The position numbers and the translations under genes are program-made. DNA of 54,766 bases from Myxococcota bacterium (GTDB lineage Bacteria; Myxococcota_A; UBA9160; UBA6930): assembly GCA_028277885.1 (NCBI GenBank), contig JANQFK010000052.1, positions 1-54,766 of the forward strand. The letters are read 5' to 3'. Below, one piece after another: positions 1-9,451 of this stretch. The notes under the pieces are model-generated. The model was not told where the DNA came from. It worked only from the letters and a program-made list of their open reading frames with translations, and searched no databases. The first letter of the stretch is position 1; each line of letters opens with the position of its first letter.

Positions 1-59
1 ATCGCGGGCGGAATCAGAGGCCGCAGGTTCTCGATGCGGAGGTCGTCGGTCTGGAACAT
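1..59 (-). CDS. DAHP synthase (class I, AroG/AroF type), N-terminal fragment
   Basis: Only the first 19 codons are in the window; the gene runs off the left edge. The translation begins M-F-Q-T-D-D-L-R-I-E-N-L-R-P-L. The DDLRI segment followed by a Pro-rich stretch matches the start of class I 3-deoxy-7-phosphoheptulonate synthases (E. coli AroG also opens with a DDLRI motif). That enzyme joins phosphoenolpyruvate and erythrose-4-phosphate in the first step of the shikimate pathway. A GGAGAG ribosome binding site lies 6 bases before the ATG. The call rests on a short stretch, but the motif is distinctive. Confidence 0.7.
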   Translation of the reverse strand, partial: MFQTDDLRIENLRPLIPPA

Positions 60-188
60 GGCGGGCTCTCCAGTCGCCGGGGGGCCGGCGGAGCGGGGAG
101 ACTAGCGCCGTGGCAGGCCCCCGCTGCCCCGGGTATCGGACGTCCGGGCCGCCTCCTTGGGCCCTGGCGCCCGGGCCGCCCCGGGCGC

Positions 189-863
189 TCAGCCCCGGCG
201 GCCCGCGATGTGCAGCCCCACCATGCCCGCGATGAAGACCGCGATGTAGAGCTGGCCCACCACCGCCTCGACCGCGGCCAGCATGCGGGCCACCGAGGAG
301 ACCGGCACCACGTCGCCGTAGCCCAGGGTCGTGAGGGTGACGAAGCTGTAGTAGACGAGGCCGGCCGCGGCGTCGTTCAGCGTCGCCAGGGGCTCGCCGC
401 CCGCCCGCAGGGAGCCCGGCGCGAGCAGCTCGACCACGGCGAACAGGTAGGAGAAGAAGACCCCCAGCAGCAGGTAGACGGCCACGCCGCCGAGCAGCAC
501 GTCGACGCTGACCTCGCTCCGCGTGAGGATGTGGCGCAGCAGGACGGTGCACACGAGCGCCAGGCACGCCGCGCCGAGCAGCGACGCGAGCACCGGCACC
601 ACGGCGGGCGCGGAGGGCACGAGCTCGCGGGCCACGTCGGCGAGGAGCTTGGCGAGGGCCGTCGCCAGCGCGAGGCTCCGCAGCCAGTGGTCCCGGGCGA
701 TGGCGAGGACGCCCGCGAAGAGCACGCCCCAGAAGGCGGCGGTGACCCCCAGCTCGGCGGCGGGCACCTCCTCGGCGAGCGGGATCGCCAGCAGCACCAG
801 GAACAACGTCCCCAGCAGGAAGCCGAAGCGGTGCGGCTCGGCGGCGCCGACGTAGCGGCTCAC
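189..863 (-). CDS. two-pore-domain-type potassium channel family protein
   Basis: A 224-residue membrane protein with about six hydrophobic segments. The last two flank a pore loop holding a TLGYGD selectivity filter near residues 179-184, the signature of K+ channels (Ion_trans_2 fold). No cytoplasmic RCK/TrkA domain follows, so gating cannot be read from the sequence. The GTG start at 863 overlaps the stop of the upstream epimerase gene as GTGA, which supports this start and translational coupling. It is the last gene of a minus-strand run fbp > epimerase > channel. The function of these partners together is not obvious. Confidence 0.8.
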   Translation of the reverse strand: MSRYVGAAEPHRFGFLLGTLFLVLLAIPLAEEVPAAELGVTAAFWGVLFAGVLAIARDHWLRSLALATALAKLLADVARELVPSAPAVVPVLASLLGAACLALVCTVLLRHILTRSEVSVDVLLGGVAVYLLLGVFFSYLFAVVELLAPGSLRAGGEPLATLNDAAAGLVYYSFVTLTTLGYGDVVPVSSVARMLAAVEAVVGQLYIAVFIAGMVGLHIAGRRG

Positions 864-1699
864 GCCTGCTCCTCGAGCAGCGCCGCGTAGCCCTCGCGAA
901 AGGTCGGGTAGCGGAACGCGTAGCCGCTCGCGAGCAGGCGCGCGTTGCGACAGCGCTTGCTCCCTCCCCGGCCTCCGCCCCCGGCGGACGCCGGCTCCCG
1001 CGGCGGAGCGGCCACGCCCAGGCGCTCGGCCAGCCAGGCCAGCACCGCGGGCCGCTCCGCGGGCTCGCAGTCCACGCCCACGTAGAGCGGCGCCGGGTCG
1101 GCCACGCCGAGCAGGTGGCGCAGCGCGCCGGCCGCGTCGTCGCGGTGGATGCGATTGGTCCAGCCCGGCGTGGCGCGCGCCTCGCCGCGCCGCACGCTCT
1201 CGAGCAGCCGCGTGCGCCCCGGCCCGTAGATGCCGCCCAGGCGCAGCACGACGCCGGGGATCGGACCCGCGGCGACGCACCCCTCGCCCTCGAGGACGAG
1301 CCTGCCCGTGAAGCCGCGGGGCTCGGTGGGCGAGCCCTCGTCCACCCAGGAGCCGTCCTCCTGGCCGTAGACCGACGTGCTCGACGTGAACAGCACGCGC
1401 CGCGGCGGACGCGCCGCGGCGGCGAGGGCCTCGAGCAGGTTGCCGAGCCCGTCCACGTAGGCGACGCGGTAGGCGGCCTCGCTCCGGCCGCCCGCGGCGG
1501 CGGCGTACACCACGGCGTCGAGGTCCGCTGGCAGGCCGGCCAGGCTCGCGGCGTCGGTCAGGTCCGCCGAGACCGGGACCAGCGGGGCGGGCAGCGCGGC
1601 GGCGCGGCGGCGCAGCCCGAAGACCGTGTGACCGTCGGCCGCCAGGGCGAGCCCCAGCGCGGTGCCCACGTAGCCGCAGCCCGCGACGAGGACGCGCAC
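860..1699 (-). CDS. NAD(P)-dependent epimerase / YeeZ-type SDR protein
   Basis: A 279-residue extended-SDR protein. It starts with a Rossmann nucleotide-binding motif (VAGCGYVGTALG, residues 5-16), has a TSSTSVYG segment typical of the catalytic region, and ends in a substrate domain resembling the YeeZ/ActC group. The GTG start lies 11 bases after the fbp stop. The substrate cannot be predicted. Sugar-nucleotide epimerases are normally larger, and YeeZ-like proteins have no firmly assigned reaction. Confidence 0.75.
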   Translation of the reverse strand: MRVLVAGCGYVGTALGLALAADGHTVFGLRRRAAALPAPLVPVSADLTDAASLAGLPADLDAVVYAAAAGGRSEAAYRVAYVDGLGNLLEALAAAARPPRRVLFTSSTSVYGQEDGSWVDEGSPTEPRGFTGRLVLEGEGCVAAGPIPGVVLRLGGIYGPGRTRLLESVRRGEARATPGWTNRIHRDDAAGALRHLLGVADPAPLYVGVDCEPAERPAVLAWLAERLGVAAPPREPASAGGGGRGGSKRCRNARLLASGYAFRYPTFREGYAALLEEQA

Positions 1700-1710
1700 C
1701 CCGCCGCCGC

Positions 1711-2703
1711 TCAGCGGAAGTGGCGCAGCACCGCGTCCACCTCGGCGGGCGAGCCCAGCACCACCGGGACGCGCTGGTGGAGCTCCCGGGGCTCGATCTC
1801 GAGGATGCGCTCGTGCCCGGTGGCCGCGCTGCCGCCGGCCTGCTCGACCAGCATCGCCAGCGGGTTGCACTCGTAGAGGAGGCGCAGCTTGCCCTCGGGC
1901 GCCTTGCGCATCGCGGGGTAGAGGAACACCCCGCCCTTCAGGAGCGTGCGGTGGACGTCGGCCACCATGGAGCCGATGTAGCGCCCCGCGTAGCCGTTGT
2001 CGTGGGCCCACCCGAGGTAGCTGCGCAGCTCGTCGCCGAACTCGTTCCAGTAGGCCTCGTTGATCGAGTAGACGGCCTTGCTCTCGGGGATGCGCAGGCC
2101 CTTCTGCACCAGCACGAACTCGCCGTGGTCGGGGTCGAGGACGAACAGGTCGACGCCGTTGCCCAGGGTGATCATCATGCACACCGACGATCCGTAGAGC
2201 ACGTAGCCCGCGGCCACCTGACGCGAGCCCCGCTGGAGCAGCGAGCGGGAGGGCTCGTCGGGGGCGACGTTGCGCATCACGCTGAAGATCGTGCCCACGC
2301 TCACGGCCACGTCGACGTTGGACGAGCCGTCCAGGGGATCCACCGCCACGGTGTAGCGGCCGCCCTCGCTGAGCCGCACCGGCTCGTCGCGCTCCTCGGA
2401 GGCGTAGACCGCCACGTCCCGACGCACGCGCAGGCACTCGAGCAGGACCCGGTCCGAGAGCACGTCGAGCTTCTGCTGGTGCTCGCCGTGCAGGTTCACG
2501 TCCCCCACCTCGCCGAGCACGTCCTCGATGCGGGCGGCCCGGATCTTGTGGGCGATCCACTTGCCCGCCAGGGCGATGGCGTCGATCACGGCGGCCAGGC
2601 CGCCGGGGTCGCGGCCGGGCTCGTCCGGGGGCGGGCCGTCCAGCTTCTGGGCATCGAGGTGGGCGCGGAGCGTGGTCAGGTTCTCGAGGGAAGGAGGCGT
2701 CAT
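1711..2703 (-). CDS. fbp: class I fructose-1,6-bisphosphatase
   Basis: A 330-residue enzyme that removes the 1-phosphate of fructose 1,6-bisphosphate in gluconeogenesis and the Calvin-type sugar phosphate network. The metal-binding motif VDPLDGSSN sits near residue 120, followed by the conserved SVGTIFSV. Near the C-terminus are the class I segments for fructose-bisphosphate binding (GSMVADVHRTL, GGVFLYP). Length and motif order are normal for the family. The ATG start gives the expected N-terminus. It heads the minus-strand run with the epimerase and channel genes. Confidence 0.95.
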   Translation of the reverse strand: MTPPSLENLTTLRAHLDAQKLDGPPPDEPGRDPGGLAAVIDAIALAGKWIAHKIRAARIEDVLGEVGDVNLHGEHQQKLDVLSDRVLLECLRVRRDVAVYASEERDEPVRLSEGGRYTVAVDPLDGSSNVDVAVSVGTIFSVMRNVAPDEPSRSLLQRGSRQVAAGYVLYGSSVCMMITLGNGVDLFVLDPDHGEFVLVQKGLRIPESKAVYSINEAYWNEFGDELRSYLGWAHDNGYAGRYIGSMVADVHRTLLKGGVFLYPAMRKAPEGKLRLLYECNPLAMLVEQAGGSAATGHERILEIEPRELHQRVPVVLGSPAEVDAVLRHFR

Positions 2704-3033
2704 GGCGAGCCATCCTACCCGATCGCGAGCCGAAACCGGACCATCGGCGGCCCCCGGGCGGACCCGGTCACCGCCGCCTTCCCCTTGGGGGGAGCCGCGC
2801 GTCGGTTGCACTTCCGAGACGATCGGGACGGGAGCCGAGCGAAATCGCTCGGGATGCGTTACCGAATTGGCAACGCCGCCACCGTCCCCGGACGGAGTGC
2901 GCGGCCCGGATCCGGCCCCTGCGGATCCTTGGTGAGCGGAGCGCCCGCCGCAGGCCTGCGACGCAGCGCTCTCGCACGTTTCGCGAGCGCCTCGCCGCGG
3001 CCCGAGCCGCGGCAGGGGCGAGCGCCGATCGGG
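2704..3033. other. divergent intergenic region between fbp and recQ, with a small hairpin
   Basis: This 330-base gap should hold the promoters for both fbp (minus) and recQ (plus). I see no convincing -35/-10 pair. A 7-bp perfect stem (CCGAGCG, loop AAAT, CGCTCGG) lies at 2835-2852. The recQ frame stays open leftwards from 3034, so an in-frame ATG near 2848 is an alternative start. The added residues show no domain, and I regard them as non-coding. Confidence 0.4.
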
Positions 3034-4947
3034 ATGGCGAAGGTGCCCGAGACCTCGGACACGGAACCGGGAGCGCGCCGCAAGCGCCGCCGGCGCGGCG
3101 GGCGACGCCGCCGTGGGCCGCGGCGGCCGGAAGAGGCGGCCGCGGCCGGCGAAGCTTCGGAAGGCGGCGGCGAGGAGGCGGCACGCCCGCGGCGCCAGCG
3201 CTCGCGACGCCGGGGCGGCTCGCGCCGCGGCCGGGGCGACGCGGCGGCCGCCGAGGCGAAGCCGGCTCCGAAGAAGAAGGCGGCCCCGCGCCGGCCGCCC
3301 CTCACCGCCGTCTCGACCAAGGACACCGAGCCGCGCGAGCCCGACAGCGTCGAGGGCGCCGCGGGCCGCCTCGGCATCGAGCAGCTCTACCCCGAGCAGG
3401 AGCAGGTGATCGAGGCGGTGCAGGACGGCAGCGACGTCCTCATGGTGCTGCCCACCGGGTTCGGGAAGTCCGCCTGCTACCAGGTGCCCTCCATGGTGCT
3501 GGAGGAGCCCAGCCTGGTGATCTCGCCGCTCCTCGCGCTGATGCGCGACCAGTACGAGAAGCTCGTCAAGCTCGAGATCCCCTGCGTGCGCATCGACGGC
3601 ACGGTGCGCGGGAAGCGCCGCGAGGAGGCCCTCGCGCGCATCACCATGGGCGGCCCGCTGCTGGTGATGACCACCCCGGAGTCCCTCGCCACCGTGGACG
3701 TCTGCGAGGCCCTGGGCAAGTCCGGCGTGGCGCTGGCGGCGGTGGACGAGGCCCACTGCATCTCCGAGTGGGGCTACGACTTCCGCCCCGCCTACCTCCA
3801 GATCGGCGAGCGCCTGCGCGCCCTCGGCGACCCGCCCGTTCTCGCGTTGACCGCCACCGCGACGGAGAAGGTGCGGACCGCGATCCAGCGCTTCCTCGGC
3901 ATGGAGGACGTGGAGGTCGTCGCCAGCTCGCCCCACCGGGAGAACCTCGCCTACGACGTGGTGGAGTGCGGCGGCGGAGAGCGCCTGCGCGCCCTGGTGC
4001 GCCTCGCCCTGCGCGTGCGCCGGCCCGGGATCATCTACTGCTCGACCACCCGCGACGTGGACGAGGTCTACACCGTGCTGCAGCGCTTCGGGATCCCCTC
4101 CCACCGCTACCACGGCAAGATGACCAACACCGAGCGGGCCCGGGAGCAGGACGCCTTCATGCGGCGCGGCAAGCGCTCGGTCATGATCGCCACCAGCGCC
4201 TTCGGGCTCGGCATCGACAAGCCCGACATCCGCTACGTCATCCACTACCAGTCGCCCGCCTCCCTCGAGCAGTACGTCCAGGAGGCCGGGCGCGCGGGGC
4301 GCGACGGCCGCCGCTCGAACTGCATCCTGCTCTGGGGCCCCGAGGACCGGGAGATCCACGAGTCGCTGCTGTCACGCAGCCGGGTGCGCCCCGACCAGCT
4401 CTACAAGGTCGGCCGGGCCCTGGCCGCCTGGGCGGCGGAGGAGAAGACCCCCTCCCTCGACGCCCTGGCGATCTCGGCGGAGCTCGGCACCCGCACCGTG
4501 GGGGCCCTGTGTGCGCTGCTCGAGGAGGCCGAGCTGGTCAAGTGGGACCAGACCGCGGTGTTCGTCACGGTGCCCGCCGACGAGATCGAGGAGCGGGCCC
4601 GGGAGCTGGCCGGCCAGTTCGAGACCCTGCGCAGCCAGGACGCCCGGCGCCTCGACGCCGTCGGCGAGTACGCCCACGGCCAGGAGTGCCGGGCCGCCTT
4701 CCTGTGCAACTACTTCGGCGAGGAGATCCCGGACCCCTGCGGGCTGTGCGACGTCTGCCGGGGCCAGTCCGGCCGCCCGGACCGGTTCTTCGAGCCCCTG
4801 GCCCGGCCCAAGGCCGCCACGGCCCGGCTGAACGCCCGCTCGAAGGCCCGCAAGGCCGCCCAGGCCAAGGAGAAGCGCCGGGCCGGCGGAGGCCGTCGCC
4901 GGCGCCGCGGCGGCCGGCGCTCCCGACCCCGCCCCGACGACTCCTGA
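3034..4947 (+). CDS. recQ: RecQ family ATP-dependent DNA helicase with Arg-rich terminal tails
   Basis: A 637-residue superfamily 2 helicase, 3'-to-5' DNA unwinding in repair and recombination. The Walker A motif PTGFGKSACYQ is near residue 138 and motif II DEAHCISEWGYDFRP near 237. Motif III (TATAT), the helicase C domain with QEAGRAGRDG, and the RecQ zinc-binding cysteines (ECR then CGLCDVC, near 552-575) follow. There is no HRDC domain. Both ends are unusual: about 90 residues rich in Arg, Gly and Ala before the core, and a Lys/Arg-rich C-terminal tail. The ATG at 3034 is chosen because it opens the basic tail; an upstream ATG near 2848 is possible. Confidence 0.9.
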   Translation: MAKVPETSDTEPGARRKRRRRGGRRRRGPRRPEEAAAAGEASEGGGEEAARPRRQRSRRRGGSRRGRGDAAAAEAKPAPKKKAAPRRPPLTAVSTKDTEPREPDSVEGAAGRLGIEQLYPEQEQVIEAVQDGSDVLMVLPTGFGKSACYQVPSMVLEEPSLVISPLLALMRDQYEKLVKLEIPCVRIDGTVRGKRREEALARITMGGPLLVMTTPESLATVDVCEALGKSGVALAAVDEAHCISEWGYDFRPAYLQIGERLRALGDPPVLALTATATEKVRTAIQRFLGMEDVEVVASSPHRENLAYDVVECGGGERLRALVRLALRVRRPGIIYCSTTRDVDEVYTVLQRFGIPSHRYHGKMTNTERAREQDAFMRRGKRSVMIATSAFGLGIDKPDIRYVIHYQSPASLEQYVQEAGRAGRDGRRSNCILLWGPEDREIHESLLSRSRVRPDQLYKVGRALAAWAAEEKTPSLDALAISAELGTRTVGALCALLEEAELVKWDQTAVFVTVPADEIEERARELAGQFETLRSQDARRLDAVGEYAHGQECRAAFLCNYFGEEIPDPCGLCDVCRGQSGRPDRFFEPLARPKAATARLNARSKARKAAQAKEKRRAGGGRRRRRGGRRSRPRPDDS

Positions 4948-4963
4948 AGGGCCGTCCGGCCCT
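4948..4963 (+). terminator. possible recQ terminator hairpin
   Basis: Immediately after the recQ stop, AGGGCC and GGCCCT form a 6-bp stem around a GTCC loop, followed by a C/T-rich run. There is no true T-tract, so factor-independent termination is only possible. Confidence 0.4.
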
Positions 4964-5081
4964 CACCTCCCCCCTTCTGACCCGCGCCGGGTCCGATCCG
5001 GGCCCACGGGAACGGAGCCGCCACCTCAGGCTGCGCACCCGACGCCGCATGCTGCGTATCGCCTGCCTCGAAGGGCGGCTC

Positions 5082-5120
5082 CCAGGGCTGAAACGAGCCG
5101 AACGGCCGTTTCAGCCTTGG
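5082..5120 (+). repeat. long imperfect hairpin / inverted repeat upstream of the small secreted protein
   Basis: A 14-base arm at 5082-5095 pairs with 5107-5120 (one G-T pair). The 11-base loop can itself fold as GCCG-AA-CGGC. The core inverted repeat is GGCTGAAACG and CGTTTCAGCC. It lies 75 bases before the start of the next gene. It could be a leader-RNA structure, a terminator without a U-run, or a protein-binding dyad. Confidence 0.6.
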
Positions 5121-5195
5121 CATGGGCCTTGCTGTTTCCGATGGGTGACCCGAAGAACTCATTTCACCGGCGCCCGACGTCGGGAGGGAAATCCG

Positions 5196-5627
5196 ATGCT
5201 TCGCCTCGTGCTCGCCGCACTGATCGCCGCCTTCCTCGCCAGCCCCGCCCTGGCCGACCCCGCGACCCCGCTGCCGGGCAGCGCCGAGCTGGCCGCCGTG
5301 GAGTCCCACGTCGCCAACGCCGCAGCGAGCGAGGCCGCCAGGGCCGAGCCCATCGCGGCCCCGGAGGTGGAGGCGAAGGTCCAGAAGCCCAAGCGCGAGC
5401 GGCGCCGCCTGACCACGGCCGAGCGCTGGCGCGGCCGGCCCTACCTGAGCACCGAGGACTCCGTGATGCGGGCCCAGGCCCTGGACAAGGCCCTGCCGCC
5501 CTCCGCCCCGAACTTCTCGACCGGAGGCGTCGGGCTGCGGGCCGCCGAGAACGAGGCCCTGCGCCAGCAGGCCCTCGACAAGTCCCTGCCCTCCACGGTG
5601 AACCGATTGCTGGTGGGCGGTTTCTAG
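5196..5627 (+). CDS. small secreted protein with a repeated ALDK-LP motif
   Basis: A 143-residue protein beginning with a clear signal peptide (MLRLVLAALIAAFLASPALA, cleavage likely after ALA). The mature part has an Ala/Glu-rich helix-prone region and a basic stretch near residue 65 (KPKRERRR). Near the C-terminus is a duplicated motif, RAQALDKALPP then RQQALDKSLPS. I do not recognise a family. A GGGAGG ribosome binding site precedes the ATG by 7 bases. It is followed by a strong bidirectional terminator. Confidence 0.7.
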   Translation: MLRLVLAALIAAFLASPALADPATPLPGSAELAAVESHVANAAASEAARAEPIAAPEVEAKVQKPKRERRRLTTAERWRGRPYLSTEDSVMRAQALDKALPPSAPNFSTGGVGLRAAENEALRQQALDKSLPSTVNRLLVGGF

Positions 5628-5661
5628 TCTTCCGCAATCGCAGCTTTCTCCGAGCTCGAAG

Positions 5662-5687
5662 CGCCCGGCCGGCACCCCGGCCGGGCG
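5662..5687. terminator. strong bidirectional terminator hairpin
   Basis: An 11-bp perfect stem (CGCCCGGCCGG, loop CACC, CCGGCCGGGCG) followed on the plus strand by TCTTCATTT. It lies between the convergent small secreted protein (stop at 5627) and the hydrolase (stop at 5691), and can serve both. Confidence 0.75.
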
Positions 5688-5690
5688 TCT

Positions 5691-6572
5691 TCATTTGTGG
5701 CCCCCGGGGGGCTCGGCAGGCCCGGGCGCGAGCTCGGCCAGGAAGGCGTCGATGACGGGCAGGCTGGCCTCGGGGTCGTCCCGGAACACCCCGTGCCCGC
5801 AGCCGTCGAAGCGGGACAGCCGCCCCAGGCCCTCGGGCAGCGCGGCCAGGATGTCCTGGGAGTCGCCCGGGGGCGTGATGGGATCGTCCTCGCCCACCAG
5901 CACCAGGGTCGGGCAGCGCACCCGGGCGAGTTCCGGGAGCAGGTCCATGGTCATGTCCTCGCCCCCGCCGAAGTGGAACATCACGTCGAAGTTCCAGCGG
6001 GTGCGGGCGTTGGCGTCGGGGTCCTGGGCGACGCGGTTGTAGAGTGGGAAGCAGATCCGCGCGTAGTCGGGCAGCGTCTCGGCGCCCGGCTTCTCCCAGT
6101 AGCGCCGCGCGGCCTCGCGGGCCTCGGCGCCGCCGAGGCGCTCGAAGGCCGCGAAGACCCGGTCGAGCCGGGTCTTCGCCGTGGTGCTGGAGAGGATCAG
6201 GCCTCCGGCGTGGTCCGCGTGGCGGATGCCGTACGCCATGGCGACCATGCCGCCGAAGCTCTGGCCCAGCACCACGGGACGCTCGATCTCGAGGGCCTCG
6301 CAGAAGGCGCGCAGGTCGTCGGCCCAGTCGTCGAGGTTCCAGCGCTCCGGCGTGTCGCGCTCGCTGCGCCCGTTGCCGCGGTGGTCGAGGTAGACGACCT
6401 GGGCGACGTCGGCGAAGCGCGAGAAGAGCGGCTTGAAGCCCGAGTGGTCGAACCCCGGGCCACCGTGGAGCAGCACCAGGGTGGGACGCTCCCGCATCTG
6501 CGGGCCGTCGGGCACGAGCTTCGCGCCCTCCACGTCGAAGAACAGCGTCGTGTCGCGGACCCGGATCCTCAC
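5691..6572 (-). CDS. alpha/beta hydrolase (proline iminopeptidase-like, S33 family)
   Basis: A 293-residue alpha/beta hydrolase. HGGPGFDHSGF near residue 31 supplies the oxyanion hole region. The nucleophile Ser lies in GQSFGGM (near residue 96), an Asp in VGEDDPITPP (near 239) and the His in CGHG (near 267), so the triad looks intact. The HGGPG motif is typical of prolyl iminopeptidases, but substrates in this family vary. The GTG start is chosen because GGGGAGGGG lies just upstream. The gene is convergent with the secreted protein and divergent from the MFS permease. Confidence 0.85.
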   Translation of the reverse strand: MRIRVRDTTLFFDVEGAKLVPDGPQMRERPTLVLLHGGPGFDHSGFKPLFSRFADVAQVVYLDHRGNGRSERDTPERWNLDDWADDLRAFCEALEIERPVVLGQSFGGMVAMAYGIRHADHAGGLILSSTTAKTRLDRVFAAFERLGGAEAREAARRYWEKPGAETLPDYARICFPLYNRVAQDPDANARTRWNFDVMFHFGGGEDMTMDLLPELARVRCPTLVLVGEDDPITPPGDSQDILAALPEGLGRLSRFDGCGHGVFRDDPEASLPVIDAFLAELAPGPAEPPGGHK

Positions 6573-6624
6573 GGCCCCTCCCCGTGTCCCCACTCGCCCC
6601 GGCGGCAGCCTATCATGCGCCACC

Positions 6625-7842
6625 GTGCCCCCCGCCGCCCCGCCCGCCGCGCCCGCCGCCGGCCCGGCCGCCTACCGCGCCTTCGGCGCCGGCGTGGCCT
6701 GCTGGTTCGGCGCGCTCGGCATGCAGTCGGTGCTCTACTCCTGGATCGTCGTGGGCGAGCTGCGCGCGCCGGCGGAGTGGGTCGGGATCGCCCAGACCGC
6801 CCAGAACCTCCCGGCGCTGTTCCTGCTGCTCCAGGGCGGCGCCACGGCGGACCGCAGCGACACGCGGCGCCTGCTGGTCCGGCTGCACCTCGTCGCCGCG
6901 CTTCCCGTGGCGGGGCTCGCCGTCGCCGTGGCGGAGCGCTGGCTCGACTTCGCCATGCTGATCGGCTTCGCCCTCGTGATGGGCTCGGTGATGGCCTTCG
7001 TGATGCCGGCCCGCGACACGCTCCTCTCCCGCGTCGCCGGCGCGGACATGATGCGCGCGGTGACGGGCATGACCGCCGTGCAGTTCGGCTCCCAGGCCCT
7101 CGGCACGCTGGTGGCCGGCTCGGCGCGCTGGCTGGGCCTGCCGCCCATGCTGGCCATGCAGGCCGCCGTGATCCTGCTGGGCGCGCTCGCGACCCGGCGC
7201 GTGCCGCCCGCGCCGCCGCTGCCCCGGGAGACGCGCCACTCGAACCGGCGCGACATCCGCGACGGCCTCGTCGAGGTGGCGCGCAGGCCCGAGCTGCGCG
7301 CCCCCATCGCACTGGTGACCGCGGTCGGGCTGCTCTTCATCGGGCCGTTCCTGGTGATCTTCCCGCTGCTGGTGCGCGACCACTACGCGCGCGGCGTGGC
7401 CGAGCTCTCCCTCGTGCTGATGCTGTTCCCGGTGGGCACCATCGCCGGCTCCCTCGCGATCCGCGCCCGCGGCGGCATCCGCCGCAAGGGCATGGCGGCG
7501 CTGCTCGCCCTGGCCACCGGCGGCTCGGTGCTGGCCGCCATCGGCATCGGCCTGCCCTTCCCGGGCCTGCTGGCCGCCATCGGGGTCTGGGGCCTCGCCG
7601 GCTCGGTCTTCATCAACTGCAGCCGCACCCTGGTGCAGGAGAACGCACCCTCGGCCCATCGGGCGCGGGTGCTGTCGGTCTACCAGCTGGGCTTCCTGGG
7701 CGGGGCGCCGCTGGGCTCCATGGCGTCGGGCGTCCTGGCGGGCCGCATCGGGCCGCTGGCCACGCTCCAGGTCTTCGGAGCCACCATGCTGGTCTTCGTG
7801 ATCCTGGCCTGGCTGTTCTCGAAGACCCGACGCATGCAGTAG
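6625..7842 (+). CDS. major facilitator superfamily permease
   Basis: A 405-residue inner-membrane protein with about twelve hydrophobic segments. The basic loop after the second segment (GGATADRSDTRRLLV) corresponds to the MFS motif A region. An Arg-rich middle loop (near residue 210) separates the two six-helix halves. It resembles the MFS_3/enterobactin-exporter type, but a substrate cannot be assigned. The GTG at 6625 gives a short Ala/Pro-rich cytoplasmic leader; an in-frame ATG at 6721 would cut into the first helix. Confidence 0.85.
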   Translation: MPPAAPPAAPAAGPAAYRAFGAGVACWFGALGMQSVLYSWIVVGELRAPAEWVGIAQTAQNLPALFLLLQGGATADRSDTRRLLVRLHLVAALPVAGLAVAVAERWLDFAMLIGFALVMGSVMAFVMPARDTLLSRVAGADMMRAVTGMTAVQFGSQALGTLVAGSARWLGLPPMLAMQAAVILLGALATRRVPPAPPLPRETRHSNRRDIRDGLVEVARRPELRAPIALVTAVGLLFIGPFLVIFPLLVRDHYARGVAELSLVLMLFPVGTIAGSLAIRARGGIRRKGMAALLALATGGSVLAAIGIGLPFPGLLAAIGVWGLAGSVFINCSRTLVQENAPSAHRARVLSVYQLGFLGGAPLGSMASGVLAGRIGPLATLQVFGATMLVFVILAWLFSKTRRMQ

Positions 7843-7855
7843 CCCCGCGGGGGCT
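7841..7855 (+). terminator. terminator-like hairpin after the MFS gene
   Basis: AGCCCC and GGGGCT pair around a GCG loop, overlapping the stop codon and followed by TCGATTG. The stem is short and overlaps the next promoter region. Confidence 0.4.
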
Positions 7856-7859
7856 TCGA

Positions 7860-7888
7860 TTGACACCTCCCGGCCGCTATATAACAAT
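7860..7888 (+). promoter_or_regulatory. probable sigma70-type promoter for ahcY
   Basis: A perfect TTGACA at 7860-7865 is followed by an AT-rich patch CTATATAACAAT that stands out in this GC-rich DNA. The -10 could be TATAAC at 7880 (14-base spacer) or TAACAA/AACAAT at 7882-7888 (16-17-base spacer). It lies about 100 bases before the ahcY ATG. Confidence 0.6.
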
Positions 7889-7984
7889 ACATCTCAATAA
7901 ACGGATGGAAGCGCCGATCCGCTCCCCGTCCGCAGCCGAGCCCTTGCCCAACCCCTTGCCCCAGACGGCCCTCCGGAGGACCCC

Positions 7985-9436
<1,452 letters not shown>

Positions 9437-9451
9437 CGGGCGCCGCGGCGG

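Noticed and set aside
1720..3033. Very long open frame on the plus strand running through fbp and into recQ
   Set aside because: High GC keeps several frames open. The fbp protein on the opposite strand matches its family end to end, while the plus-strand translation is His/Leu/Arg-rich without domains.
7889..7984. S-adenosylhomocysteine riboswitch in the ahcY leader
   Set aside because: The leader before ahcY is the usual place for one, but I cannot find the conserved GAGGAGCGCUGC and AGGCUCGG blocks or a fitting pseudoknot. The repeated CCCTTGCCC there is low-complexity sequence.
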